A stretch of 64,000 nucleotides of DNA from Thelonectria olida. Lineage: Eukaryota; Ascomycota; Sordariomycetes; Hypocreales; Nectriaceae. Where the stretch lies: positions 186,001 through 250,000 of the forward strand of contig JAGPYM010000019.1 in NCBI GenBank assembly GCA_020736575.1, read 5' to 3'. Below, piece by piece: positions 11,201 to 26,428 of this stretch (its first letter is position 1; the number at the start of each line of letters is the position of its first letter). The position numbers were made by a program, and so were the translations under genes. The notes beneath the pieces are model-generated. The model saw only the letters and a list, made by a program, of their open reading frames with translations. It was not told where the DNA came from and searched no databases.

Positions 11201-14200
11201 ATAAGATGACAGGGCAATAAGAAGTAACAGCGAGATAATACCGACCTAGATTCCAACGGGGTCGACTCAAATCTCGGGCGGCAAAGGCATTGTCGGTGTG
11301 GGTGACTGCTGAATGATACTGCACTAACCTGACTGTTGAGTACTTTCCTCCCCCGAGCTCGGCACATCCACCATGAGCTGACTGTCATCATAGAACTCAC
11401 AGAGCAATGAATGTCAAGATCAAGAGACTTCCACGGAGAGAAATCGCCAACGGATAGCTCTCTTTTACTTTGAGATGGGTGTACAGTGATGCTGAAAGCC
11501 GCCATCGACATAGGCAACTCACATCCTCACTATCGAAGATTAACTGCTATTAGAAGGGTCTTTAGGCTCTACAAGATGATAAGTGGTCATAGGTAAAATC
11601 TCTGTAAGATGGTGAGGGAATTCTATGGACTGAATCCTATCCCTAGGGCTTCCTATTCCACCTGTCCTCACCTCGAGGCAGGCAGGCCGAGACAACGTCC
11701 AATAAGAACCATGGCGTAAATTCGGTGTATCGGCCTATGAGACCAACTCGTCTCCGTTGTTCAGATCATGGATTTAGATACCGAACTTGGGCCTCATGCC
11801 GAAGTTGTGGCTGTCGGGCTCTGGGAGTGCATGAGCCCAAGCTGGGAGACCAGTCGGCTGTGCCTCGGACGGCGGTATTTACGCCCAACATGTGGGAAAC
11901 TCAAGGGAACTGTATTCGAGAGTAATCCGATACGTTTCATAAGTTGGCCAAGTCGAAAAATTTACTCCATCATGTCTAGTAAAATAACAGGAGCCCAGTA
12001 GTTCCAGGTGCTCGCTCCCCAACACTTTCGAATCGTCCCGTCGGGGGAGCTTTGGTAAACAAGTCCTTAACTCGCGAATAGCTAGGGGCAGCATATGGTG
12101 TAGTAGATGGAGCTTACGAACTGAAACTACGATGCTGACGCAGGTATCCTGTGGGTGGCCTACGTCTTTGTGTAGTATCAGCGACTTGTGATTCCACGAA
12201 GCCTTTACGAGAGAAGACTCGGCTTCCCCACGTTTCCTTGAGATATGACACGTACAATCAGAATCCTAACCCTGCGATTATCTTGTCAAGGCTCCAAGAA
12301 TAGCATCAATATCGGCGGGTGACGCTCAACGGCTCTTCGGCACCATATCTGGCAACGTTTCCATCCATCGGTGGCATTGTCCCCTGACTAGTCTTCCCAG
12401 TGGGCGAAACGTATCAGAGCCGATATTACTCGGGCGTCCGGGAAGTTCTCAAGCCGGCCGGATCATGCCGTCTCCTCGTCTAGATAAAGGAAGCTGGATA
12501 CACTTTAACTTAATGCACGGGGACCAGGACCGAAAAACGTCGGGGGCGGAAGATGACCGGACGGCGTTTGCCATGGATCGAGGACTTCATTTGACGTTGA
12601 GTCAGTTGAAAGACAGTTTACGTCTATATAGTAGATATAAGATGTAGACTGCACGTAAACAATATGTTGCGCCAAGGGCAGACGTGGAAGCACAGGTTGA
12701 AGCAGTGGTTAAGGGGGTTGCCGGCACTCGACGACGACCAGTTCAAGGCTCAGTGTCCACGACTCATTCATCCCTACAATATCTAATCAAGACCCGAATA
12801 GACCCAATGATAAAGGAGATTAGGAAGACGGGGTTCCATATAATACTATGGCGATGCTGCAGCGCGATACTACCTCACGAAGTTCCGAGTCAGAACCCGC
12901 AATAGCAGTGATTGCAAAGTTGAACTGGACCGTAATGCGACTCCCTCGGCAAGAAGCATGCCACTTCAGTGCCTTCCGCACAAATAAATGACAGCCCAAG
13001 CTCATCATCACCCCTCAATAACCTCGCGACAGAACCCTCCTCAAGGTGGTGCATATCCGCGCGCACCATCGAACGACACCACACCAAATGGGAGGCTTCT
13101 ATCACAACAACACCACAAACAACCTCACGAGCCTTCAGACTGCACCCCTCGCGACAACCAAAAACAGCAGCAGTACAAATAACCTGACACCATCCGCGAC
13201 CCTTTCACCCCCACGCGATGCCCTCACCCGATCTCCTCCAGGGCCGTCTGCCTTTGCCGGATGATGCACATGTCACCCTACACCATGTCCACGTGCGAGT
13301 GGTGTGTCGTTTGGAGAGTGCAACCCCAAGGGCCCCCCTCCATCAGCCCCCTGGCGGTTTCTGTCTTCTGCTTTGAGGGCGATGGGCTCACCTTGATGGG
13401 AAATGCCCGAATCGGCATGGGCAGAGGCGGCATTTGCATGGGAATTCGCTGTCGGGGAGCCGGACCCCTTTGATCAGGCAGTGTCATGATGCCGAGAAGG
13501 AAACATGATCGACGAGTACTGTATTTCTCCGGTTCATTCATGCCGTGAAACAGGAATACAGCTACCCGGCAGTACCGATAAGTCATCATCATGATTGCTT
13601 CTTCCCTGACAGAAGGGCAGAAGATGCAAGGGACCATGAACCCCAAGTTGTCTACGTCATTACCTCATTACTTGCAGTAAAAGGCGATCCTCTCATCTGC
13701 AACACGGACTCTTTCAAGTATTCCGCTTTATCCGCAGGGTCGGCCTTGGCGTGCAATAATTCCCTTTTCTTATCTTGTTTCCCTTTGTTTGAGCAGGCGA
13801 AACAGGAGTATCCTGCTTTTTTTCGCGCCGGCGACAAATCGTGGGGGGGAGATGGATGACCTCATGAGTGGATCATCTGCTCTCTCGCCAGCGGGCGTGT
13901 GATACAAGCAAGAAAGCAGCCCTTCCGTTTCCTGTAGCATCAAAGTGTCCAATCGCAGCGGCCGGAGCTTGGAGATGGCGGTGATGGCGAACAGTCATGA
14001 GCTATTGGATATCTAACGACAAGCTTATTCGGCCGTTGGGGGAGGAAAACGGGTTTGTTGGTGATGCTATTATTTGTTGTTGTTGTTGGCTTTGTTGTGC
14101 GTCTTTGTTGTGAAGGGCTGGCGGTGGCGTTGGGCCGTTAATTGCGTGCAACAAAGAACAGTGGCTTTTGTCGTCCTGCGCCTGACATGACCTAAAACAA

Positions 14201-15345
14201 TGGCAATGATGACGACTGAAAGATTGCCCCCATTTCCATTCACCGTTCTGCCTAACTCTCCGCAGGTGATTCCTTTCTCCCTCCCTCGCTTCGTTGATTT
14301 CCCCCTCAGCCACGCACCGCCACGTCCTTCCGCCACGTCCTTCCGCCACACAATTGCGCGACCGCTGAGAGATCAACAACCACGTTTGTGATGTCTTCCG
14401 TTGCATCTCACACTTGACTTGGTAGTCTCCGATTAAGCTAAACCGGGTGCGGCTTGCTGCTGACTTGTTGACAGCCCATGTCTGCACTACCTCGCACCAA
14501 CGCCGTTTCGGGCAGGGCGCGCTATCAAACCAAGCCCAGCAACATGTATAATCATCATGGCGTCACGTAAAACACATAAACAAACAATGAACCAGTGAGG
14601 TGAAAGTTAAGTTATGGTATTCCTGCCATTCAGTTGTTGAGCTACCATCTGCGCTCCTAAAAATCGTCATGTCCATCCCGTCCTGAGCCCCCTATCCTCT
14701 CGCCACCGAGACAAGGGGACGCAGTCCTGTTTCCCATGCATCCACCGCGCATTTCCCTCAGCCAGTGCCAGTCCAAGATCCAGTAGAATAAAAAGAGGTT
14801 GGGTATCCCAATATGCAAAGTAATGAATCAACGCCCGAATGTTGTGTGTGTGGTGGTCCATGTTTGTGTAATCCGTGACGAGGTAACCCCGAGTGAGAGA
14901 AAACCCAGAAAAGTCTAAATGCAGAAGCCAGTGCCGTAATAATGCCGAAGCCGTGTGCAAAATACAACAGGAGTTGGAGATGGTGGTTTGGGAGATGCGA
15001 GTGATGATGGGTGTCTTAGTGAGCGAGAGAAGAGAGATGGAGACGGGTAGCTGAGGATAAGTTGTACAAAGTTAGTTTATTTGTTGATGTTGATGTTGTC
15101 GTTGTTTGTTGTTGTGGTGAGGAGAAAGTCCCGTGTGTATCAGCCGTGGGTGTTCGGGCGGGAGATTCAAGTGAGGGAGAGAGGCAAAATGTGAAGTCTA
15201 TGGTCCTTCCAAAAGGAGATGCTGCGAGTCATGGTGATGTCGGAATGAAGAGGCGTCAAAGAAGGCATTGTAGCGACACCGCGGTGTAGAGGGTATCAAG
15301 GTGTCGAAAGCCAGGTGTGGCTACAATGCCGCAAGAATGCAACAA
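8220..15345. other. Gene-poor tract of 7.1 kb
   Basis: Neither strand shows a frame with recognisable motifs or a consistent exon chain. The stretch contains microsatellite-like runs (GTGC at about 8236-8262, TTG at about 14070-14090 and 15080-15115) and a 13-bp tandem (gccacgtccttcc, 14318-14350). A short frame at 10180-10428 has a good start context but no other support. Long untranslated regions or noncoding transcripts could lie here; sequence alone does not show them. Confidence 0.45.
14318..14350 (+). repeat. Short tandem repeat, 13-bp unit
   Basis: The unit gccacgtccttcc occurs about two and a half times in direct succession. It lies in noncoding sequence and has no visible function. 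Confidence 0.6.
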
Positions 15346-15627
15346 TTACTTCTTGTGCGACTTGCTGGACTTCTTGTCGTGTCTCCTCCTCACGCGCTCG
15401 CGACCTCGGCGCTCCTCGCCATCGTCGCTGCCGCTACTCACACGGCGGCGCTCCTCCTCGTACCAGGTGCTCAGGGCCTTGCCGCCAAAGGTCAGGTCCT
15501 CGTCTTCGATGATGGTCGGCTGAACCCAGGTGTAAGCGCTGGCATCAACTTCGCGGGCTGAAGGGTCGATGGCCTGGAGTTCGGGAAGGTAGTAGCAGTA
15601 GTAGTTTGATTCGGTTGAGGAAGCCAT
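15346..15627 (-). CDS. Small conserved-looking protein with basic, Ser-rich tail
   Basis: A single-exon frame of 93 residues starting at the Met at 15627 (MASSTES). The frame stays open further upstream, but that extension is low-complexity and reads as 5' untranslated sequence. The N-terminal half is rich in Tyr and acidic residues (NYYCYYLPELQAIDP, PTIIEDEDLTFGGK). The C-terminal third is Arg/Lys/Ser/Glu-rich, ending in HDKKSSKSHKK, which resembles a nuclear or RNA-associated basic tail. I recognise no family by name. It is the only convincing gene in about 13 kb of gene-poor sequence. Confidence 0.65.
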   Translation of the reverse strand: MASSTESNYYCYYLPELQAIDPSAREVDASAYTWVQPTIIEDEDLTFGGKALSTWYEEERRRVSSGSDDGEERRGRERVRRRHDKKSSKSHKK

Positions 15628-18600
15628 GATGACTGTAAGTGTGATGTCCGGTGGTAGGTGAGAGTAGAAAAGGAGAGCAGTGGAACGCTGGCGTTTATGA
15701 GATGTAAATTGGATTGCGGCCTGCGCTGCGCTTGGTGTGGTTGTTGTCTGAGGTCCGGCTGGGGAATGCTCTTTGTTTATCCAAGGTGAAGGGAGGAATG
15801 GACAAGCAAGTACACAAAAGGGGGGCAGGGTGGCCTTTTGTAATGTGTCGTCGTTGAAGTGTTTGTTTGTGTGAGCTGATGGTTGCGTCAAGCAATGATC
15901 AGGAGAGAAGAGCAAGACTGGAAAGGAGAACAGGTGAGTATGGTTTGAGGTGCAGACCCGCGCAAGAAATGAGGAAGTGAGAAGGAGGGAGAAAGATGAT
16001 GCTCGAGGTGGAAAGCCGGGGATAGAAGTACGATGCGAAATGGGAAGAACGGGGGCGGAGCCGAGGAATTACCTTAATCAAGGTACATGAGGAAGGCACC
16101 CTGGAAAGGAAAACGCGGGACGGGAGGGAAACGAAGGCAGGCGCAGGCGTGTGGGTACCGCGGCGGTGGGACTGGGTGGCGGGTTTATGGGGAGGAAGGA
16201 GCGAGGGGGGAGGGGGCGTGTGGGCGTTGATAGGGGAGGGGTGTGCACCCAGACTGGTGCGATAGTGGACGAGATTGGGGAGAACGAGCGAGCCAGCTGT
16301 TTGCCTGCCCGTGCTTGCCCCTAAAAACGCACTGTGAGGGCGCTGGAACCTTGGTGGAACTGTGGTGGGACAGGTGGCCGTCCGGGCAACAGAGACGGTA
16401 GGTGCGCCCGGACGCTCCTGGAAGCGCTGGAGATTACGAAGTTTAGGCGCACAGTGGACAATTACAGCGAGTGTCTTCAGTGGGCATTAGTGGGGGACCA
16501 GATTCACCAATGTCCCCACGGCTCATCCCATGTGGTAAATTTTTTTTTTGGCTTTGCGGGGAGCGCGGGATGTTGAGTTTCGCAGCGACGGGAAAGAAGG
16601 GACAGGAATGCTTTTGCATCTTTCTTTCCATCGGGAACACCGATGCGCGAGAGAGATGGCCTTGAATTGCATGCTTGTCAGATTTCGTGGCTTCTTCCAT
16701 GTATTCTAGAAATCTTCGCCTGTTGCCGGAACGAGTGAGGGAATTATAAGAAAAAGCCGCTTGTTGAGATGATTTCGAGTCGGGTTGGGTCTGTGTTGAA
16801 TGGCATCCGACTCGAGTTGGATGGAGGGCTTGAGATACGACTGGACGCTGGCGGTTCGAGTTTTTTTCGCTTCTCCCACCTTTGATACTTGTCGAGGGCC
16901 GTTGGGGGGACGATCTAGAAAATGAAAATGTACCTTATTTCACTAGCATCTCCAACAGTGTGGCTGGAATGGAAGAGATGGGTGGAGGGATAAAAAGCTG
17001 CCGGTCCGACTTTTCATGAAGTATACTGTGTTGACTGTGTTGTTGCAACTCATCATCGACTAAGCACGCGAGGTCACGATGCGAGGCAGTGAAGCAGCAA
17101 GTTGGGTATCTCTTTTTGGAATTCGCATGCATCGTGTCGTGTCGTGGTCTATCGTCAGCCCAACTCTTGTCGATCATGGTCCCTCTCTCGACTGGTTCTG
17201 CGTCTGGCCTGAGGGAAGTCGAACGGTGTTGATGATGTGATGGTGAAAGCGGCGACTTGCGATGGATGATGGATCCCAACGAAGATGGCCCAGGGTTTTT
17301 ACAAGGGAAGGGGACAAAAGGCGAACGAACCAGTGGGCGCAGTGGGCGGATTGTGTGGAGAAAGGGTCTCGGTGTGCTGATGATGGTAGCGTTGGCACTG
17401 TCAGAGCAAAGTGAGGCTTGCTCTCCCGGAGCCGCGACTTCGGACGAGCTCGGGCCTTTGCCGAGCGAGTGAATGAGGAGATGAGTCGATGGTACGATGG
17501 TCTGTGAGGCCGTTTGGACGTTTTTATCATCTTGACTCCTTCTGTTTTGTTTGCGGCCGGGCGTTTCACGAGGTGAGGTGAGATGGACGCAGGATGAGGG
17601 AATGAATCAGTTTAGGCTAGGTTGGTTAAAACGGGCCTGTTTGATGGCGGTAAACTCGCACCTAGCAAGTCAGCTATTGCGGCACCAAACTTGCCGGGAA
17701 GCTTGCCTATTCCATCTCCATTCAATAGAGGCTGCATATGCATAGGGCGGCAAGGCGGCTCAGTTCTGTATACAAGCCACTTCGATAGTGCAGGCAATAA
17801 TCCGGGCAGTGCGAGGCAAAACATCCACGCGAATACTTTATACAGATAGACGCAATCAACCTCCCGTTGCCATGATAAGGTATCACGGCAGCTAGGCAAC
17901 GATGCGGCTGGTTGGAGAGTCTAGCTCGGTGAGCCAGAAAATGATTCGGGGCTCCGCCGTTCACACGCCCTGCCCAAGGCTGATGGCGGGCATGTCGAAA
18001 TCTGGAGAGCATACCCGGCCGGATACCGAGCCCTGTCCGTTGAGGAGAGCTGGATGCTCATTCGTGCGGCCGTCTCTCACGCGGCTCTCGCACGGTGGGT
18101 GACACTGGATCCGGGGACACATGGCAACAGTTGAGATAATACGCCGTGTCCGAAAGCTACCCTCCAGCATAAGACGGGTGCTGCCCTATATGATACGCAG
18201 ACGGCGGTGCTCGTTCGTGCTGACTCCAGCGCGCATATGACGGATCCTGTGCCTCGAATCGGAAGCTGACAAGGCTCGGGCTGAGCTGCGTGGCCCTGAA
18301 CTGGAGGCGTCGCTGACGAGGCCATGTGCGGCGTTTTTGCTTTCGACAGGGTTGAAAATAAATCGAAGAGTGCTCCGGTGCGTGTGTCTCACTCGCAGAA
18401 GAGGCAGCAGATGCGGAGAGGCTGACGGGACGGCGTACGTGGGCTGGACTGGGCTGGGCTGGGCCAGGCTGGACCCCATCGTTGGGTGCTTGGTGGTGGT
18501 GGACGCATATGAATACAGTACGGATGGATGCTGATGGAGAGCTGGTGACGAGCGGAAATGCTAGATCATCTGGCAGAAACGCAGCGAATTATCGAGCTGC

Positions 18601-21600
18601 AATAGACGAGCAACTGACCAGTCGCAGGGCGCAAGATGCCTGCTCGCCGTCCAGCAAGGGTTTATTTCTGCCTTTTTTTGGTCGTCGGCCGCAGGGTGAG
18701 ATGGCAGGGCGTCTGAGGCGGTTTCCCCGCGTTTGTCACATGCGGCGTTCGTATCTGGACAGATTTCAAGGGCTGATGATGGGTGGATGAAGCAATCATG
18801 TTGACGAATTCATTTGCGTGCAGGAAGCTCTGCGCCACGGACCGTATAACCGTCGATGTCAATACAGCATGGTTTCGATAGAGCGCGGCAGCTCAACTGC
18901 CATTCGTGTTTGGAGATGGTACTGCTGGGCGTTTAGTGGTCTTCCATCATCGATACGTCGATGGACAGGTTTTCCCCGCAAGCCTCGCGAGGTCTAAGTT
19001 GTCTGTCCATGTGCTGTACAGTGCATCTATCTCCATCGCTGAGCTGTCAGACTCATCGAGGCCAAGTCTCGGGTTGCCATTTTCGAGGCACGTCGCCTTG
19101 CAACTGCCTCTTCAGGTCAAAGTTGAGGCCCCCCGATGGCTGTTATACACACACCCCTGTGGCCCTTGGGCTGACAGACGCCCCGACATGGGCCCTGCAG
19201 CAGGGGGCTCTGCTCGTTGCTCTGGGGGTGGCGGATGAGGACAAATTCTTGTTCAGCTGTCCCGCAGCTGGCGTCATAATTATGGTCCAACAGTGATGAA
19301 TTACTTGGTTAACTGGACATGGAGGCACTCCATTGAAGACGTGGATTCAAGGAGCAAAATCTCAACCTAGACGTTGCAAAATTTGCGTCGGCCAGCGGAA
19401 GTTTGATGCTGGCCTGGGCCGGGCTGGGCTTCAGGGCGAGACATTTTTCGGTGGGGACAGCGCATCTGCATCGCCAAGTAGCCGCCTCGACGCTGCAGGT
19501 CGTGATTTGTCGGCGGGAATGAGCATCAGAAAAGAGGCCATTGGACGGACCAGATCTGCTATGCGTTGTTCTGTATCTTTCTCTAAATGTATCTCTTCTT
19601 ATTCCGTTGTGCTGTGTAGTACATCATAGACACATCCCACTTCGGACCTGTCCCCGTTCCTTGTGGCTTTTCTTTTTCCTCAAACCTGACTCGCCTTTGG
19701 TTCGTGCGTGCCCTGAGACCTTGTCTTGCGCGTCGTGTATCTGTCGCATAGGCCAGAAGGTGAAAATTTTTCCAACAAGTCTCCCTTGGAAGGAAAGCAA
19801 AAAGATGGTCCAATGATGGAGTCATTGAGTCATGCCTTTGGTTTTTGTTCCCCAGGTTTGCTTTCCGGGATCGGCTCCGGCGTGTCCTTATCTCGGAGGA
19901 GACAGTGTCGCCTGTTTAGTCTCCTACGGAGTGTCAAGCCCGTCTAATTGTCTAATTGGGGCCGCTAAGAGACGGGCAGTCGAGATGGATGAAGCTATCC
20001 GTGGTGATAGAGAGGCGATACGGTACCAATGCAAACTACTCGTCTTCGGTCCCGATCTGACATCTGCCAGATTTCCCCTCTTCGTCTTTCTCTCGGTATT
20101 CCGTAGCTGACACCAAATCATCCCTTGATGTTGTAGTTTGTTGCCTTCCTACAGGGAAGATCTCCTCCTCCTCATCCCAAACCCCGCCATTTGTCCACTT
20201 CTCCACCCGCCGAGACTCGCGCCCCTCCTCCATCCCGGCATTCGGCCTCGGCCCGGCCGTATGGGCGTGTTGGGGGGAGATCCGTATCCGGCGGTCCAGC
20301 GTCTCGCCCGGCCAAAGAAGGGTGAGGGCACGACAGGCTGCAAGACATCATCAAGAGGAATCCATTGATCCGGGGTGTTTCTTGACCGAGCGTATTCGTA
20401 CGTAAGGTAGCCGCCGTCATTGCCCCCTCCGGCCCGGCAACTGTTTGTTATCTTTATTTTTGGTACTTCCTTTTGCCTTCCCCCTCTTTCCTTCGAACCC
20501 ATGACCCGGGTCAAAACCCTGAAAACAACGCCTTCATGATCCCGCTCGCCTGTCATGTGTTGCGGGGAACTGGTCGACAAGCCATCGATGGCCGAGGATC
20601 TAAGCATGCATTTGCCCCGCGTTTTCTTTTGCTGTAACAAAACCAAGATTGTAACGAAACCAAGAAATTCTTCAGATAGGAACGACATCACGTCATTGTG
20701 AATCCTCCCAGTCGCATTCCAAAGTCAGCATCAGTTACCAGGGTACAGGAGCGCCAAGAAGGAGAAAAAGTTCGGAAGCAAAAAGAACCGTTTGCTCTTT
20801 CGAGGTGATCGACTGTGAATCATCCAGTGACAAGAGTCAATTGCTCCGACAACGGCTCTACTTCGTCGCAATGTTGGGGATTGGGGGGGCGCTTGGTCGG
20901 TGAAGTGGCGATGATGTCACCAGTCCATCTCCCGCCTCTTTCATCACGGATCGACACGACTTTGCACTTCGATAAACTGGACATTTCTCCGAGATCCAGA
21001 ATGCGAGTCCGATTGTTTGGAATCGGGGGGGTGTGAGAAGCTGACACTTGCTCCTTGGCCTTTTCTCCCATTTAGCTTCTTGCCTCCCGTCGGAGACTAC
21101 GATGATGACAGCTTGGACGCATCTTGATTCATGACCTTGTTTCGTAGAAGCAACGTAATGCTAACCTCATGACTCCAAGAATAGCTACGGCAGACGAGAT
21201 CTGTGACCGTTTCATGCAGAATGCACTGATAAGTCATGGCGGCTAATGACGAGAGATGTCCCTGGTGCAAGATTCATCCACACGTTATTGGCTGAGTGGC
21301 GTCCTAACGCAGGGACCCGATCACATACCAGATCATTTCCCTATGAGACGTGCACGTCCAGCTTGGTCCCTTAACTCTTGAGAACAGTGTCTGTTCGCGC
21401 AATAACTTCAAGGAGCACGCTCTGACTACTTGACTTACTCGAGATATCTAATTTAACTACAGTGTAACTCATCCCCCTAGATTTCAAGACGTGTCGGAAG
21501 GGTGTTGCAGAAGCTCCGTGGCAATGACAGGCTGTCGTAACAAACAGCGAGACAGCAATAGGGTAAGCGACTCTGCCTGGGAGACAACACCTAAAAAGGC

Positions 21601-21848
21601 ACTTTGCGCTTGCTATCTTCACCATGCAGGTCATTATTGCGAGAACCAATTGCGTAGGAGGTTAAGGGTTTGCATTCAAAGGAGCATTTAGCAAACCCGA
21701 GGTAGAAGACATGCATACTCTAAAGCATGAGAATGAGCAACCGCCAGCCAAACAAGAAGAAGAAACCATTCATCGACTCGAAAATCTCCCAATGAGTCAA
21801 GTCACTGTCAAGTGCTATCGACGACATATCTACATCTAAAGGGATTAA
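15628..21848. other. Gene-poor tract of 6.2 kb
   Basis: I found no frame with recognisable motifs on either strand. The part next to 15627 is probably the promoter and 5' leader of the small gene there. A TGGGC tandem lies at about 18447-18475. A 180-codon minus-strand frame at 20149-20691 is open but compositionally simple and lacks support. Noncoding transcripts are possible but not shown. Confidence 0.45.
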
Positions 21849-23183
21849 CTAACGGTCAGGTGCAGAGAAGATATTACCCACGGCTTTGATAATCCGTGCC
21901 ACCAGTGCACCATCCGCAGTATCGTAGACGAAAGGATAGTCGGCCGCATTGGACCAATCTGCTACGGTGGTCCTTAAAATGATTGTGGCCGCTCTGCGAG
22001 AGAAAGGCTAGTCGGATGTTGAGGGGCCAGAAGACAATGAATACCTACTTGATGGCACTTCTCACTCGGTCCATATCTCCATCTGACTTCATCATGAACG
22101 CCTCAGAATGCAAGACAGATGCGTCTGGGTATTATTAAATCGAACTTCTGTAAAAGTACTAGATAGGAATATAGCCCAGACTCGCTTGCTCGTACGAGTG
22201 AGAGCTTCACGAGTTGCCTGATCGGAAAAAGAGGCGAGCTCGTTGCATAACTCCTGCGAGAGATTGACCCATCACCCAGCCGAAATCCCCTCGTCCAACA
22301 TTATGCATTCGCCCTCGCCTTCGAGACTGGGTCCATCACACTCCATCTTTGGCAACCTGAGGACAAACGATTGGATTTGGGCCATACAGAATCGTGATCA
22401 ATATTATTGCGAAGATCGACTCCTATTAATTCATGATAATAAACCTTGCAATTTTAAAGAATTTTGCACGCTGTTCTAGAACTTAGTTAGGGAGCGAGAA
22501 CGTGAATCGGAATGCCCGATACCCATGAGTTTCAAACTATTACCGAGGATTACCAATATGCATACTGTTAGATTGAAGCTACCTTGATGGCTGTGAGCCA
22601 CTTGTTCGGCATTCTGGGCGGTCCTATGCGATATTTTGGGGCCTCACTGGCGGAACAGATCGACAACTTGCTCTCTCGTGAGTAAATCGCGGTAATCTAG
22701 CACCGATCGGAAGACAAATACGAAGACTGAGCGAATAACCTCACAAATATACGTGGTCTGGATGGGCGTTATGTCAGGACTGGTGTTCCACTTGACGTGG
22801 GTAGGGAAGGCCTTCAGTGTAGACTGGTGTTGGCATAAGATGGGTTCTTGGATGGTACTAAACTACCTAGTACCCAGCTCTATTGATGAGACTGCAGACC
22901 CTGCGATTTCATTGTAATATTGACCCTAACGATATGGCATCTATTACAGAAGGGATCGTCCAACGTCTCTCCGCACCTGAGTTGGATACTCAGAAGAGGC
23001 TGTAAGATATGTCTGTGTGTAACAACGTGCAGAGAGGTGGTTTGGCTCGATGGAGAGCTCTTCGAGAGGTCTCAAAGTAGGGACGGAGGCATAGCTTTCA
23101 GGGACTAGATCTGAGACGTGAAGTTGGTTGTTGGGAATATTGGCATTGCACCATCGTACCTGTCGGACCCTTGTGGATGGCAT
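21849..23183 (-). pseudogene. Degenerate multi-exon gene, family not recognised
   Basis: Reading the minus strand, separate blocks look protein-coding but do not join into one open frame. The first is 22944-23183 (79 codons, start MPSTRVRQ). The second, about 22650-22800, reads DITPIQTTYICEVIRS and continues through RDLLTREQVVDLFRQ to a TGA. The third, about 22235-22380, reads LDEGISAG, then TGA, then WVNLSQELCNELASF. The last, about 21849-22120, has a good GTAGGT...CGCAG intron joining VRSAIK to AATIILRTTVADW and ends SAPDR-stop. The two in-frame TGA codons could each come from one G-to-A or C-to-T change, as in RIP. I cannot name the family; the regular helical look of the last block suggests an all-alpha enzyme or regulator. 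It lies directly upstream of the VAO promoter. Confidence 0.4.
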
Positions 23184-23560
23184 TGTAAACAGACTAAAAA
23201 CTTACCCTAGGTGTCATGATGATACTGCAGCACACCCAAGATTGACAAGTAGGTCTAAGAGTCGAGACAGAAAACACTGAACACTTCGTTGTTTAGTCAC
23301 CCTTAGCATTGGAGTGTTAGTTTGAGCAAGGAATTGAAGACTTTAGTTAAATTCTCAACACTCAGTGCATATTTCCCATAACCCGAGCCAATCGCTCCGA
23401 CTACCCGTCAAGAATGCAACTCTAAGGAACATATATCCGCCGCACTAACGTTTTATATACATGAAGAATTGCCGAGACTAAAGCCGGAGACCTGTCGTGC
23501 AGCCAATTGGACCTGGATCCGTGACAGATACGAGGGCAATATGCAGCTTCTCCTGCTGAT

Positions 23561-23575
23561 GTGGGGGATCTTCCG
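23561..23575 (+). promoter_or_regulatory. Bipartite motif GTGGGG-N5-TCCG, VAO promoter copy 1
   Basis: First of three copies in the VAO promoter (spacer GATCT), about 236 bp upstream of the VAO start. The GTGGGG half also fits the CreA consensus SYGGRG; the CCG half is a Zn2Cys6 half-site. Confidence 0.45.
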
Positions 23576-23590
23576 GGGTTCGATGCGGTG

Positions 23591-23605
23591 GTGGGGAAAT
23601 GTCCG
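23591..23605 (+). promoter_or_regulatory. Bipartite motif GTGGGG-N5-TCCG, VAO promoter copy 2
   Basis: Second copy (spacer AAATG), 30 bp after the first. It shares GTGGGGAAAT exactly with the copies upstream of the aldehyde dehydrogenase (30855) and alcohol dehydrogenase (32779) genes. Confidence 0.55.
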
Positions 23606-23621
23606 GCTTCAAGACGAGGGG

Positions 23622-23636
23622 GTGGGGATACGTCCG
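23622..23636 (+). promoter_or_regulatory. Bipartite motif GTGGGG-N5-TCCG, VAO promoter copy 3
   Basis: Third copy (spacer ATACG), 31 bp after the second and 175 bp upstream of the start codon. The 30-31-bp periodicity is close to three DNA turns, which would put the sites on one face of the helix. Confidence 0.5.
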
Positions 23637-23710
23637 TCGGCACTCTCCTCGTTTGGAGGCTCTAATGCGGGGAGTGTTTCAATATGAGAGGCAAGTAAGT
23701 TGCTTTGCAG

Positions 23711-23718
23711 TATATATA
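23711..23718 (+). promoter_or_regulatory. TATA box of the VAO gene
   Basis: TATATATA about 93 bp upstream of the VAO start codon, downstream of the three bipartite motifs. The position suits a core promoter with a leader of roughly 60 nt. Confidence 0.55.
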
Positions 23719-23810
23719 CCTAGGCGATGGAAGTCTCATCACTCACCCTGAACTCGTTGTGTTCCTCATTCTCCACAGAAGAAAAGAGCACTATCTGACC
23801 GCTATTCACC

Positions 23811-26015
<2,205 letters not shown>

Positions 26016-26083
26016 TCCGGTAGAGAGGGTTCTGAGACGGTTGTTTTGACGTGTAGAGGTGATATTTGATGAGTTCAACCCGA

Positions 26084-26089
26084 AATAAA
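26084..26089 (+). terminator. Polyadenylation signal of the VAO gene
   Basis: A canonical AATAAA lies 68 bp after the VAO stop codon. It is followed by T-rich sequence. Confidence 0.5.
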
Positions 26090-26428
26090 TTGGTCGAAGA
26101 ATGGCATTGTTATGTGTTTTGATTATGGTTCAATACCCTCCTCCTCACCACGATCGACAGCTAGTCTAGCGGCGCATCCTTCGACACTATTCTTCTCCTG
26201 GCTCAGGCATGCATAATCGGATCTACGGTAGTTAACTACCTAAGCTACATTCTGAGTGCGGGGGACGGGACGCGGGGAAGTTATTTGCCGAGGGTTACCT
26301 CAGATCCCGATTGTTGAGGTCTCATCGACATCTACATCATCATCGGAGAGATAGCCGCATCATTCATAACGGTCTTCCGAACCTTGCCAATCGTGATTAC
26401 ACTATCGCTGTTGGCCTACGGTCAGAAT

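Noticed and set aside
20149..20691. 180-codon open frame on the minus strand
   Set aside because: It is open but of simple, Arg/Gly/Pro-rich composition with no motif or splice partner; chance openness in GC-rich sequence is likely.
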